DNA of 64,000 nucleotides, taken from Zymoseptoria tritici IPO323. Taxonomy: Eukaryota; Ascomycota; Dothideomycetes; Mycosphaerellales; Mycosphaerellaceae. The translations under genes and the position numbers were made by a program. Positions within the stretch are counted from its first letter, which is position 1; the number at the start of each line of letters is the position of its first letter. This document shows, piece by piece, positions 1 through 8,218 of this stretch. The notes beneath the pieces were generated by a model that was given only the letters and a program-made list of their open reading frames with translations, searched no databases and was not told the DNA's origin. The DNA lies in contig NC_018217.1 in the NCBI RefSeq assembly GCF_000219625.1, positions 496,001 to 560,000 of the forward strand. The letters run 5' to 3'.

Positions 1-1
1 G

Positions 2-1159
2 GCGACGTATGCGACTCGCGAGGAGCTGAATCTGCCAGTCCTCATATTCGAAGCCGACGATGTCTCTGGAGCCAATCCGGTTGCCGAGCTGGATACTGAT
101 GAGAAGAAGATCCGCCAGATGTTGCTTGGGAAAATCGAGCGGCTAGACAGTGTGGCAGACAAGCTTTTGGCTCAGAAGAAGAAGGTCATACTCCGTGATG
201 TTGACGGGGATCGCGCAAAGGTCTGCGTGGGCACCAAAGATGGAGACGACGTGCTGCTCGTGCTTCGCAAGTCCGGTGGTACCATTGGCAAGCCTCAGAC
301 GTACATACCCGAGCTTCATTGCGGCAAGATGCTCAACATCCTGGATCCGGGCATCATCTTCTTTACCGAGCAGCTCAGTCTCGAATTCTTCCTTCGAAAC
401 AAGAGGTACAAGAAGCTCGGCATCAAGAATCAGGGTCAGCTTCTCAAAGCGTGGAAACGCTGGCTGGTCCGTGTGTGGGCACACATGCTGCCGACGTCCA
501 AAGTCGTTCATCACAGCGGTCGAAGCCAGGAGGATATGGCAAAGGCCAAGCCGAGCGGGCGGAAGCGTGGCAGATCGGGGGCCCCGCGGACGAATGGCCA
601 GGCAGACAACCATCCCGCCGCTTTGACCGAAGCCGAGCAAGCCAACAAGGAGCTCGATGACAAGTACGGCGTCACTCGCTCGGAGGAATGGTGGTCAAAG
701 TTCAACAAGAGAAGCAAGGACTTTGATCTTGACGACGAGGAGGTTGTCCGGAGTATTCGTGCCGGTTGGATCAAGGCCAAGTATCCCCTGGATCAAGGCA
801 GAATGGAGAGTCCAAGTCTGGAGGTGCTCGAGGAAGCCAAGGCCGGCGCGCAGATCAACAAGGTCACCATTGAGAACACCGTGGACTACCAGAATTGGCT
901 TTGGGGCCAGTCGATGGGCGCGAGGGGCAAGGTAAACCAGACCTTCTATCCAAGTCTCTTCGAGCGGCGTGCTAAGGCAAAACAGGCGGAGCAGACGAAG
1001 GGCGAGCGTGGCAGGTCCGGAACGCGGAGGAATAAGCCGAACGCAGGTGTGGAGTCTGAGGCGGATGGAAGCACGATGGGCGCACCGCCGAAGAAGAAGC
1101 GTGCGTTTACGAAGGAGCAGCTGGACTTTCTGAAGAGGTCCAAGGCTTCTTCCGATTGA
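2..1159 (+). CDS. Hypothetical basic protein, 5' end outside the window
   Basis: The reading frame is open from base 2, so the ATG at 119 is probably internal and the gene begins upstream of the window; the stop is at 1157-1159. About 385 residues are visible. There is a mixed alpha/beta-looking N-terminal part, then a long linker rich in Lys, Arg and Gly with two RGRSG motifs (near residues 150 and 300 counted from the ATG at 119), and a basic C-terminal tail with PPKKKR, which looks like a nuclear localisation signal. I recognise no family. The composition suggests a nuclear or nucleic-acid-associated protein, but that is inference. It is co-oriented with the next two genes. Confidence 0.6.
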   Translation, partial: ATYATREELNLPVLIFEADDVSGANPVAELDTDEKKIRQMLLGKIERLDSVADKLLAQKKKVILRDVDGDRAKVCVGTKDGDDVLLVLRKSGGTIGKPQTYIPELHCGKMLNILDPGIIFFTEQLSLEFFLRNKRYKKLGIKNQGQLLKAWKRWLVRVWAHMLPTSKVVHHSGRSQEDMAKAKPSGRKRGRSGAPRTNGQADNHPAALTEAEQANKELDDKYGVTRSEEWWSKFNKRSKDFDLDDEEVVRSIRAGWIKAKYPLDQGRMESPSLEVLEEAKAGAQINKVTIENTVDYQNWLWGQSMGARGKVNQTFYPSLFERRAKAKQAEQTKGERGRSGTRRNKPNAGVESEADGSTMGAPPKKKRAFTKEQLDFLKRSKASSD

Positions 1160-1547
1160 GTGTATTCCTGCGTGGCGGTCGCGAGATTGTATTTGGCGAG
1201 CAGCTTGTTGCATTTGGTATTGAATCACCAGGAAAGGACTGGGCGAGCGAGGCAAGCGAGTCCCGTTTGAGCAAGGCATCTTTGTAACATATTTCAGGTT
1301 CCTTCGAACACTGATCACAGCGTCAAGCTGCCAATACAATCAAAGATTCCGTTTGGGTGTGACAGATGGTGTGTGACCTTGCTCGGCGTCTGAAACAACG
1401 CTGTCCTTGGCTTCACGCTAGAAGCCAGGGTGGACCCTCACAACAACGCCCGAAGTGCATCCGAGCACTTTACCTCAATTTTATCAAGGTCGTCGACGAC
1501 CCGCTCGTCCTCAACGTCAAGCCGCTCGTTGCTGATACCAGCCTTCG
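1160..1547. other. Intergenic or 5' leader with possible upstream exon
   Basis: An open frame from an ATG at 1366 ends with AAG at 1488 in phase 0. It is followed by a 53-nt intron-like segment and then joins in frame to the ATG at 1548. The next gene may therefore start at 1366 instead of 1548, adding about 43 residues. Nothing else is apparent here. Confidence 0.4.
1489..1541 (+). repeat. Introner-like intron candidate
   Basis: The 53-nt segment begins with GTCGTC and ends with GCCGCTCGTTGCTGATACCAG-type sequence at 1521-1541: the GCTCGTT half-palindrome, a TTGCTGAT branch-like site and an AG acceptor. Length and 3' architecture match the repeated introns at 11.66-12.41 kb. The donor is not canonical in its third position onward, so splicing is uncertain. 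Confidence 0.45.
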
Positions 1548-3911
1548 ATGGCCAACAAATTGTCTCACAAAGATGCATCCCATCGGGGCAAGGACATTGT
1601 TTCCTGGAACACACCACCCAGGGTACTCCGGGGGACCTCGGATTACGTCTCACCTGACGAGGACCAGATCTCCACCTTCAGTGATCAGCTCGATGAAGTG
1701 ATCGGCAGGCCTGCGTCGCGGAAGCTAGGCAGCAGGCGGACCACCAGTATCCGGCACCAAGACCAGAGCGAGGACGAGAAGAAGCCTGCCGTCAGGCGTG
1801 GCAAGCTCAAAAAGATCAAGCGAGGGAAACCTCAGAGCGTCCAGCGCGGCAATCCGAGGAGCTACGATTTCAGTGTGGACCTTGCCAGTGACGCCGAGGA
1901 CTCATCCGACGAGCAGCCCGCCCGTTCGGCAAGAAGGAACCCGAAGAAGAGTCCCGCTCGCGGCCGCCGATTAACAGGTCGTGAAATCAACGAGGAGCAC
2001 GTGGCAGATGAGGACGAGGCATCAAACGAGGGCCTCGAGCCTGCTAGCCGGGCGATTGCTGCACGACAGAAGAACGCAGACAAGGGCCGGCGAGCTCCAT
2101 CCTGGACCGAGGAGGACGATGCATCGGATCAGGCCAATCGAGATGAAGCTACATCGAACGAAGAGCCCGTCAAGACGACAGCACGCCGACTTGCTCCTCG
2201 CGCGACCTGTGAAGACGAAGTTTCGGACGAGATCGCCGATGATGAATCTGCACTTCGATTATCGGACAACGACCAAGACCACGGACCAACCTCGCTGCAT
2301 ACATCCACAGATGATCAAGGAGATCCCCTCGGCAATGTCGTGCCGCAGTCCCAGCTATTCGACGTCGTCGAAGACAACTTGACTCAGCTTGATCTGATCC
2401 TGCGAGACAACGCTCGAGCCAATGGCGATCTTCACGAGTCCAGCGATAACGACGAAGATCAAAGCGAGCTGCTCGAGACTGGCAGTGATGCAGATGATGG
2501 CAATGGAAAGCGTGACGCTCGTGGTGCAAAGGATATTGTGGTTCCTCGATCCTCTCCTACCCGAACACCCGAGTTAAGTGAAGATGATGATGACGACCTC
2601 GTCGTCCCGCAATCTCCAGCCGCGCGTATAGCCACATCATTGTCTCTCCCCGAAGATCTTAATGGTGCCGCGCCTCCGAACCCGATTGCCATCTCACCGT
2701 TACACGCCAGCTCCACGCCAACCTCGAGCGGCCGAAGCGAGCCGGTCGTCAATCTACTACGGAAGCAAAAGCAGGCCGTGTTGAAAAAGCACGGCCTACA
2801 CGGGCTGGCCACATTCACCGCACGTCAAGAGGATCCGGCATGGCGGGCGAAGAATTCCAACTTTTCCGGTGAGGTCACTGACCTCCACTTTACCATTGCG
2901 GCCACCGCACACCCCGAGGTGATCAAAGCTGCAGTCAAGGGATCATGGAGACGTCGGTACAAGGAGCATGCCCCGCTGAGACACGCCTTAGATCTGCTGT
3001 ATGCCCATGCGCTGGAAGAAGACCATCCGCACATCTACGTGAACGAGATTTCGGACAACAATGGCCACTCCCCAACACCACGCGAGCTGCTCGCAGTGGT
3101 CGGAGATGCGCGAGCGTACTACCGGAACGAGCGGCGTGATCTGATCAAACTCGTCGACAAATTCCGCACCCCACATCCAACACTCGTGGAGGACTCGAAC
3201 CCCAGGTTTCGCCGCTACGTATGGAATCGCCAAAAGAACAAGCTGAAAGGCAGGCGTGTGAAGGAAGGCCTCAAGTTCTGCAACAATCTGCACCAACGGC
3301 TGCTGGATATCGATCGTTCTTTGTGGGACCAGCCTTTGGACGTGCCGCTCGTGGAATTGGGATACACAGACGATATCAGTACGCGACTACGAGCTCATCG
3401 AGCCCACAGCGGATCGAATCACATAATGAATCTCTTTCAAGCGCTGCTCCACCTCCGCCACCCCGGTCGATTCCAACTGCACCAATACGCCATCTATTCG
3501 TGTGTCGCCGCCGAGCACGTCTCCATGGCCGAGGTGTTCTTCACACGAGTAAGCGAAGGCTACACAGGCAATGCCGGCGGCTTCAGCTTCTACCAAGCTG
3601 GGGTGAGCGTGGCGTCCAGCTATCGCGACAAGGGGTGGAAGGAGGCGTGGAATTGGGCAGTTAAGAACATGAGGATCGAAAAAACCTGGCAAACTGAGAA
3701 GGACTTTTCTGTTCGGCGTCGCGCGATGCAGAAGGAGGCTTTGAAAGACATCAGAGAAACGACCGAAGCCCTCGCCAAGAGTCGATACGAGGGAGACATT
3801 CCGATGCAGGCAGACGATGTCAGCAAGCTGCCCGAGATTCTCAAAGCAACGTGGCTATCTCAAGAGGCTGGAGTTCAAGGTATGACGCGAGCGGAGCTCA
3901 TTGCAGTGTAG
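1548..3911 (+). CDS. Hypothetical acidic protein with weak GIY-YIG-like C-terminal domain
   Basis: The protein has 787 residues (about 830 if translation starts at 1366 through the candidate intron). The N-terminal half (about residues 1-400) is low-complexity, charged and Ser/Asp/Glu-rich with several basic patches, as in disordered nuclear proteins. The C-terminal part (about 430-760) looks folded. Near residue 600 the string LGYTDDISTRLRAH resembles the second GIY-YIG motif (YxGxT-x2-3-R-x3-H), followed about 45 residues later by AEVFFT, which could hold the metal-binding Glu; the similarity is weak and the first motif is not clear. The frame continues for 38 sense codons beyond the TAG at 3909 to a TAA at 4026-4028. 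Function is unknown. Confidence 0.65.
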   Translation: MANKLSHKDASHRGKDIVSWNTPPRVLRGTSDYVSPDEDQISTFSDQLDEVIGRPASRKLGSRRTTSIRHQDQSEDEKKPAVRRGKLKKIKRGKPQSVQRGNPRSYDFSVDLASDAEDSSDEQPARSARRNPKKSPARGRRLTGREINEEHVADEDEASNEGLEPASRAIAARQKNADKGRRAPSWTEEDDASDQANRDEATSNEEPVKTTARRLAPRATCEDEVSDEIADDESALRLSDNDQDHGPTSLHTSTDDQGDPLGNVVPQSQLFDVVEDNLTQLDLILRDNARANGDLHESSDNDEDQSELLETGSDADDGNGKRDARGAKDIVVPRSSPTRTPELSEDDDDDLVVPQSPAARIATSLSLPEDLNGAAPPNPIAISPLHASSTPTSSGRSEPVVNLLRKQKQAVLKKHGLHGLATFTARQEDPAWRAKNSNFSGEVTDLHFTIAATAHPEVIKAAVKGSWRRRYKEHAPLRHALDLLYAHALEEDHPHIYVNEISDNNGHSPTPRELLAVVGDARAYYRNERRDLIKLVDKFRTPHPTLVEDSNPRFRRYVWNRQKNKLKGRRVKEGLKFCNNLHQRLLDIDRSLWDQPLDVPLVELGYTDDISTRLRAHRAHSGSNHIMNLFQALLHLRHPGRFQLHQYAIYSCVAAEHVSMAEVFFTRVSEGYTGNAGGFSFYQAGVSVASSYRDKGWKEAWNWAVKNMRIEKTWQTEKDFSVRRRAMQKEALKDIRETTEALAKSRYEGDIPMQADDVSKLPEILKATWLSQEAGVQGMTRAELIAV

Positions 3912-4028
3912 CAGACTGCGGTGGAGCAGGCCAACGCCGAAGAGCTTCAGCCGTTGATTGAGGCTGCTACCGCGTTGGGAGTCCTCGAGGAGTGGCAGGC
4001 CGGGGAGGAGAACGAGGAGCTCGCTTAA

Positions 4029-4519
4029 GGTAGGCAAGGCTACTTTCTTACTTTTCTTTCCAGCACATAGCCTTCTTCGTTCTCAACAGTGTGTTCACGT
4101 TCCTGTCGCCACGAAAGCGAAGCTCTCGGATTCCAATAAGACTGTGAAGTTCACACATTTCGCGCAGCACGTGCGGGACTAGTCGGGTAGCACAAGTCCA
4201 GCCCATTCACTCCTCAAACTTCAACTCAGCCACGTTCGCTCGCGCGGGCCGTGCATGCTGCGCTGCGGGCGCAGCAAACAGATAAGGTAACTTCCAACTT
4301 TGTCGATCACCTTCTCCCTTCCCTTCACTTTATCGACTTCCACAATACGTCCAAAATTCCACAATACGTCCAAACTCCACAAGAAACAATACTGCGCATG
4401 CGCGCGCACAACAACCTGTACATTGTAACACACATCCTGTGTTCTCCGAACGCCGAACCGCTCGCTTTCTCCAACAATCAAGGTCTCCAACAATCAAGGT
4501 CAGTCATTCAACGCCGTTG
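4029..4519. other. Intergenic leader with short direct repeats
   Basis: This stretch lies upstream of the gene at 4520. It contains two copies of CCACAATACGTCCAAA (4340-4355 and 4359-4374) and a perfect tandem 16-mer CTCCAACAATCAAGGT (4469-4484 and 4485-4500) just before the ATG. No gene or RNA is recognised. Confidence 0.5.
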
Positions 4520-6203
4520 ATGGACGCTGAAGCTTTTCATCGGCTGAGGCAAATCCCAGTTCCAGGATATCTCAACACTGCTTGGAACCAGCCACTTGCT
4601 GACGAATTTGTGAAGAAGCGAATCGTTCTTTTCCCTGTCGTGACAGGAAGTGGGAAGTGGAATTTTGACAGCATCCGAACCAGCGATACCAACAAACAGA
4701 ACGAGCGCCTCGACACCGACTCCATGGCTACCACAGCAAGCCCGACGGGTAGCAAACTCGCCTTCCCTTTGGACACAGGTGGCAGTCTGTTCGACCTGCC
4801 CTCGCAGAGAGCCATGCGCGCTTCACAGGCCAGACGGGCTCCTCGAGAAGCTGCGGTCGCAAGCAACCGCAACACCGACTTCACCGCGCCTCACGAGGAC
4901 TTCGAACTCGACAAGCCATCTCCCGGCACATTCCCTGCAGACAAGGCAAACGAGCAGCATGCGTCGATGATGGAGGGACCAGTTGTCTCTACACCGGCCT
5001 CGCCAGATACTGAGCCTGCGGTGGATGGCGGCAAGGATGCTGGTACTGGTTCTGACTCCAGCTTCGACGAAGATGAGTTCTTCAAGAAGAATCGCGGATC
5101 CAGCGAGGGCGTCGCGAGCGGCAAAAAGCAGGGTGAAGCTGCCGACGGAGAGCGCCAAAGCAGCAAGGGCGGCAAGGGCGGCAACGGTAAAGGTCAGGAA
5201 AGCAGCGGAGATGACGACGATGATGATCAGTCCGCCGACGCCGATGGCGAGGACGACCCGCTCGAGCAAGTTGTGAGTCGACATTGCCACTGCCCACTTC
5301 ACTGAAATACTTACTGACGCCCTCGTTTGTAGAAGCAACCGACCCCAAAGGACGTCCAGAAGATGCAGCAGAAGGTGAAGAAAGACAGGGAATTGCTTCG
5401 TGCTGCAAAAGCAAGCGCAGATGAAGCGGAAGAGAGGTTCACTACTGCCGCAAAGATGGCAAAGCGCCATCGGGCGCTTCAAAAGCTCTATCATGCGCAC
5501 AATACCGAACACAAAGTGGAGAATCTCGAAATGGTTGTGCCGATGATGGAAGAGGTGAGCGGACTCTTCGACGGAGATCAGGACGATTAGCAAAGCGCTT
5601 GTCTGGCGACATCGAGCTCGTGGCCTTGGATGGAGGAGACACGCAGCGTGCTGATGCTTCATTTACGTAGCTAGATCAGGCACTCCTTCAAAGCAACCCC
5701 GGTGATGAAACTTCAACTGTCAACCTTGGTCAGTCTGCTCCTTACTCTGCTGACTCACTGTGTGCTGATATAAACAAGAGACTCGTAGTAACAGCGGTCC
5801 GTACTCTCTACGACGCATCAATGCCCGGCCGAACTATGTCGTGGACAAGCCCCTCGCGAGCGAGCCCAGCGATATCGATGAGTCGGATCGAGAGGCTCCT
5901 GGGATGGAAATTGGACACGAAGAGGATATTCCAGTTGAAGAGGGAGACGAAGATCGGGCCTTGCAAGAAGAGATCGAATACGAGCAGGACGGAATGTTGG
6001 AGAGGAAGCGAGCACGCGAGCGAGGCGTGGCAGGGACTGGTGCTTACGATGAGGATGGAGGGTTTGTCGTGAACAACGATTCGGAGATACCTTTAGCAGG
6101 CGGTGCTGTCGGCGAGCTGGGCGATGAGGAAGAGACTGCCACAACATCAGAATCGTCGGGGTCGTCGGGGTCGTCGGGAACGTCGCAATCTTCGGGGTCA
6201 TGA
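4520..6203 (+). CDS. Hypothetical acidic coiled-coil protein, four exons
   Basis: I reconstruct exons 4520-5272, 5333-5554, 5671-5728 and 5779-6203, giving 485 residues. The introns are GTGAGT...GTAG (60 nt), GTGAGC...GTAG (116 nt) and GTCAGT...CAAG (50 nt), and all phases fit. If exon 2 is read through, translation stops at 5588, so splicing decides the C-terminus. Residues 1-250 are low-complexity with a Lys/Gly stretch and a poly-Asp run. A Lys/Glu/Ala-rich segment encoded by exon 2 (about residues 252-325) is predicted coiled coil. The C-terminal 140 residues are strongly acidic and end in a Ser/Gly/Thr repeat. No family is recognised. The second half could instead be annotated as a separate gene, but I prefer one gene because the phases join cleanly. 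Confidence 0.6.
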
Positions 6204-6372
6204 GAGAAGAGCAATGATGAATTGAAAGTATGGTCGTTGGATTTGATCTACCGCTTTATCGCAGAACAAAGAAAGCAAAAAGTATCGTGCCTTTCTATCC
6301 CAGCCGATCCCCTTTCATCACTCGCGAGGCCGCAAACAGCGAACATATCCAAAGAAAACAATTTCTTTGTTA

Positions 6373-7905
6373 TCAACCATCCTGAAAGCCGAATTTGACC
6401 AAAAGCGCAGCAAGCTCCGGGCCGGGAACGTTCGCATCAACCCACTCGTCATTGATGCTGCTGTTAGTGAAGACGACGTACTCTTCGATCTTGTTCAAGC
6501 AAGCACTTGTCTCAGCGACAAGCAGGTTGGTGTCTTGAGTTGCCTTCTTGCCTTTGTTCAGTGTTCCCTTTTCAAGCTCGTCCTGCAGTGCAAGCATCGT
6601 CGAACACAAATCGAAGAAGTTGCCACTCTCACACCAGTCTTCCGAAAGGTTCATTGCCCAGGCGAGCAGGTCGCGTCGACTGGCAGATGGCTTGTACTGC
6701 TTTGCGGTTCCGTTCCCACCTCCGTCTTCATCGTGCTCGTGGAGAGCCATAAAGGCCGCGCCGTCTCCACCTGGTAAAGCGTACTCCCAATTTGGTACGC
6801 CAGCAGCGGGCGGGTCTCCTCCGTCGGAATCCTCATATTTCAATGGCATGACCTTTCTTCTGGAGCGGGGGGCATCTTCTTGATTTTCGGCCGCGCGCTC
6901 CTCGCCATGTCCCATCTCATCGTCACTTTTACCAATCAGCTCCATGTCGTCTCCATCGTCATCAGAATCTTCCTCATCGCGGACCACCACGTCGAGAAGG
7001 GACGAGATCCGCGCTTGCAGTTTCTCGGCATCGGCGATACTGTCATCAATCTCTTCCAGATAGCCAACCAACGGCAAGTAGATGACCACGGCCCACTTGG
7101 CCTGGTATTGCGGCTTGCTCAGCACCATGGGATCATCCGCTGCCAACGCGACGTCGATGAGATTCTGCAGGAGCTTCGTTTGGTCTTCCATGGATGACTG
7201 TCGATACTCCTTCTGCACACGCTCGCTGGTGACATTCAAGGCAGCGTTGATATCGACCTGCACGGAGCCCATGCGCGACAAGAGTTTGTCCAAACGGTCG
7301 TGTAACTGACGAAGCACTGCGCCGAGCTTGATGGAAGGTTGGACAAGTGCTCGGCTGTGCGCCGCGACCACGTCCATCGTCATGTCGCTCAACTCGCCCT
7401 TCGCCTCATTGTAATCTTCTGGGAGGGTGTCCGTGTATTGCGGTCGCGCGCGAAGGTCGTCGAAAGCTTGACTCAAGGCCTCTGAGAGTGGAACGGCGTG
7501 GGTGGCGAGCTCGAAGAAGGCTGCATTGCGAAGCTTGTACAAGATGTCCTCCCACTGCGCGGGCATCGTTTTGGGTCCCACCTTTGTGATAAGCTGTTTC
7601 CATTGAAGGCTCTCGTCTCTACCGCAAGGTGTCGTGGACAGCTTGGTGTAGCGAGCGCCTCGCGCTTTGCCCAGTTCTTCGCAGACTCCTTCATGGATCG
7701 CAAGCAATGGCTTCAACGCTGCTAGGATTATGCTTTCAATTGCCTCGGCTTCGGTGTCCAGGAAGCGGTAGCGACGAAGTGATTCCAGAACCTGGTAGAC
7801 AGGGTTTGCGTCTTTCTCGCGGTGACCGATTTTGCGCAAAAGCTCAGCGCGCGCGGCGTCGTTGTTTCCAGACTCCGGAGAGGCGTTGGATCCGGTTTCG
7901 GACAT
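6373..7905 (-). CDS. Hypothetical helical protein, single exon
   Basis: The start is the ATG at 7905 (MSETGSNAS...); an upstream extension of the frame is Arg/Ser-rich and unlikely to be coding. The protein has 510 residues. Residues 1-310 are mostly amphipathic helix without low complexity. An acidic linker with DEEDSDDDGDD follows at about 320, then a basic RSRRK patch and a second helical block to the end. No catalytic motif or membrane segment is seen, and I do not recognise the family. It is transcribed divergently from the SNF2-like ATPase with 313 bp between the two starts, so they may share a promoter region. Confidence 0.65.
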   Translation of the reverse strand: MSETGSNASPESGNNDAARAELLRKIGHREKDANPVYQVLESLRRYRFLDTEAEAIESIILAALKPLLAIHEGVCEELGKARGARYTKLSTTPCGRDESLQWKQLITKVGPKTMPAQWEDILYKLRNAAFFELATHAVPLSEALSQAFDDLRARPQYTDTLPEDYNEAKGELSDMTMDVVAAHSRALVQPSIKLGAVLRQLHDRLDKLLSRMGSVQVDINAALNVTSERVQKEYRQSSMEDQTKLLQNLIDVALAADDPMVLSKPQYQAKWAVVIYLPLVGYLEEIDDSIADAEKLQARISSLLDVVVRDEEDSDDDGDDMELIGKSDDEMGHGEERAAENQEDAPRSRRKVMPLKYEDSDGGDPPAAGVPNWEYALPGGDGAAFMALHEHDEDGGGNGTAKQYKPSASRRDLLAWAMNLSEDWCESGNFFDLCSTMLALQDELEKGTLNKGKKATQDTNLLVAETSACLNKIEEYVVFTNSSINDEWVDANVPGPELAALLVKFGFQDG

Positions 7906-8218
7906 CGGTGCTGTGATATCCGAGGTCAAGATCGGTAAGGTACGTAGTGAAGCCTGGTGAAGCCTGATGATGTGCTGGCTCAGAGACAGGTTTTCCGCAG
8001 GCGAGCCTGGCGTTCTCAAAATGCAGCTATTCTGGAGTTGGATTAGCGCGGGTCGAAAGTTTGATAAGGAAGTGAAGTGAAATATTGACCTTGCGCAAAA
8101 CAAACTTTGGTGCAAAAGCGACGTCCGTGATTCCGCCCGTTCTGTTCTTTGCGCCAACACACCGACAACGCATACTCTTCGCTCGATCACATCCACAGAC
8201 TCTACGAACGCGCCCAGC
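7906..8218. promoter_or_regulatory. Bidirectional intergenic region
   Basis: These 313 bp separate two divergent starts. I see no clear TATA box or repeated operator; the assignment as a shared promoter rests only on gene layout. Confidence 0.4.

Noticed and set aside
5363..5590. A separate gene ending at the stop at 5588
   Set aside because: A GTGAGC donor at 5555 and phase-matched exons to 6203 join it to the flanking frames, so the stop lies in an intron.
5705..5772. Signal-peptide-like frame MKLQLSTLVSLLLTLL for a small secreted protein
   Set aside because: It overlaps the splice junction of the four-exon gene, stops after 22 codons, and no donor has the phase needed to join it downstream.
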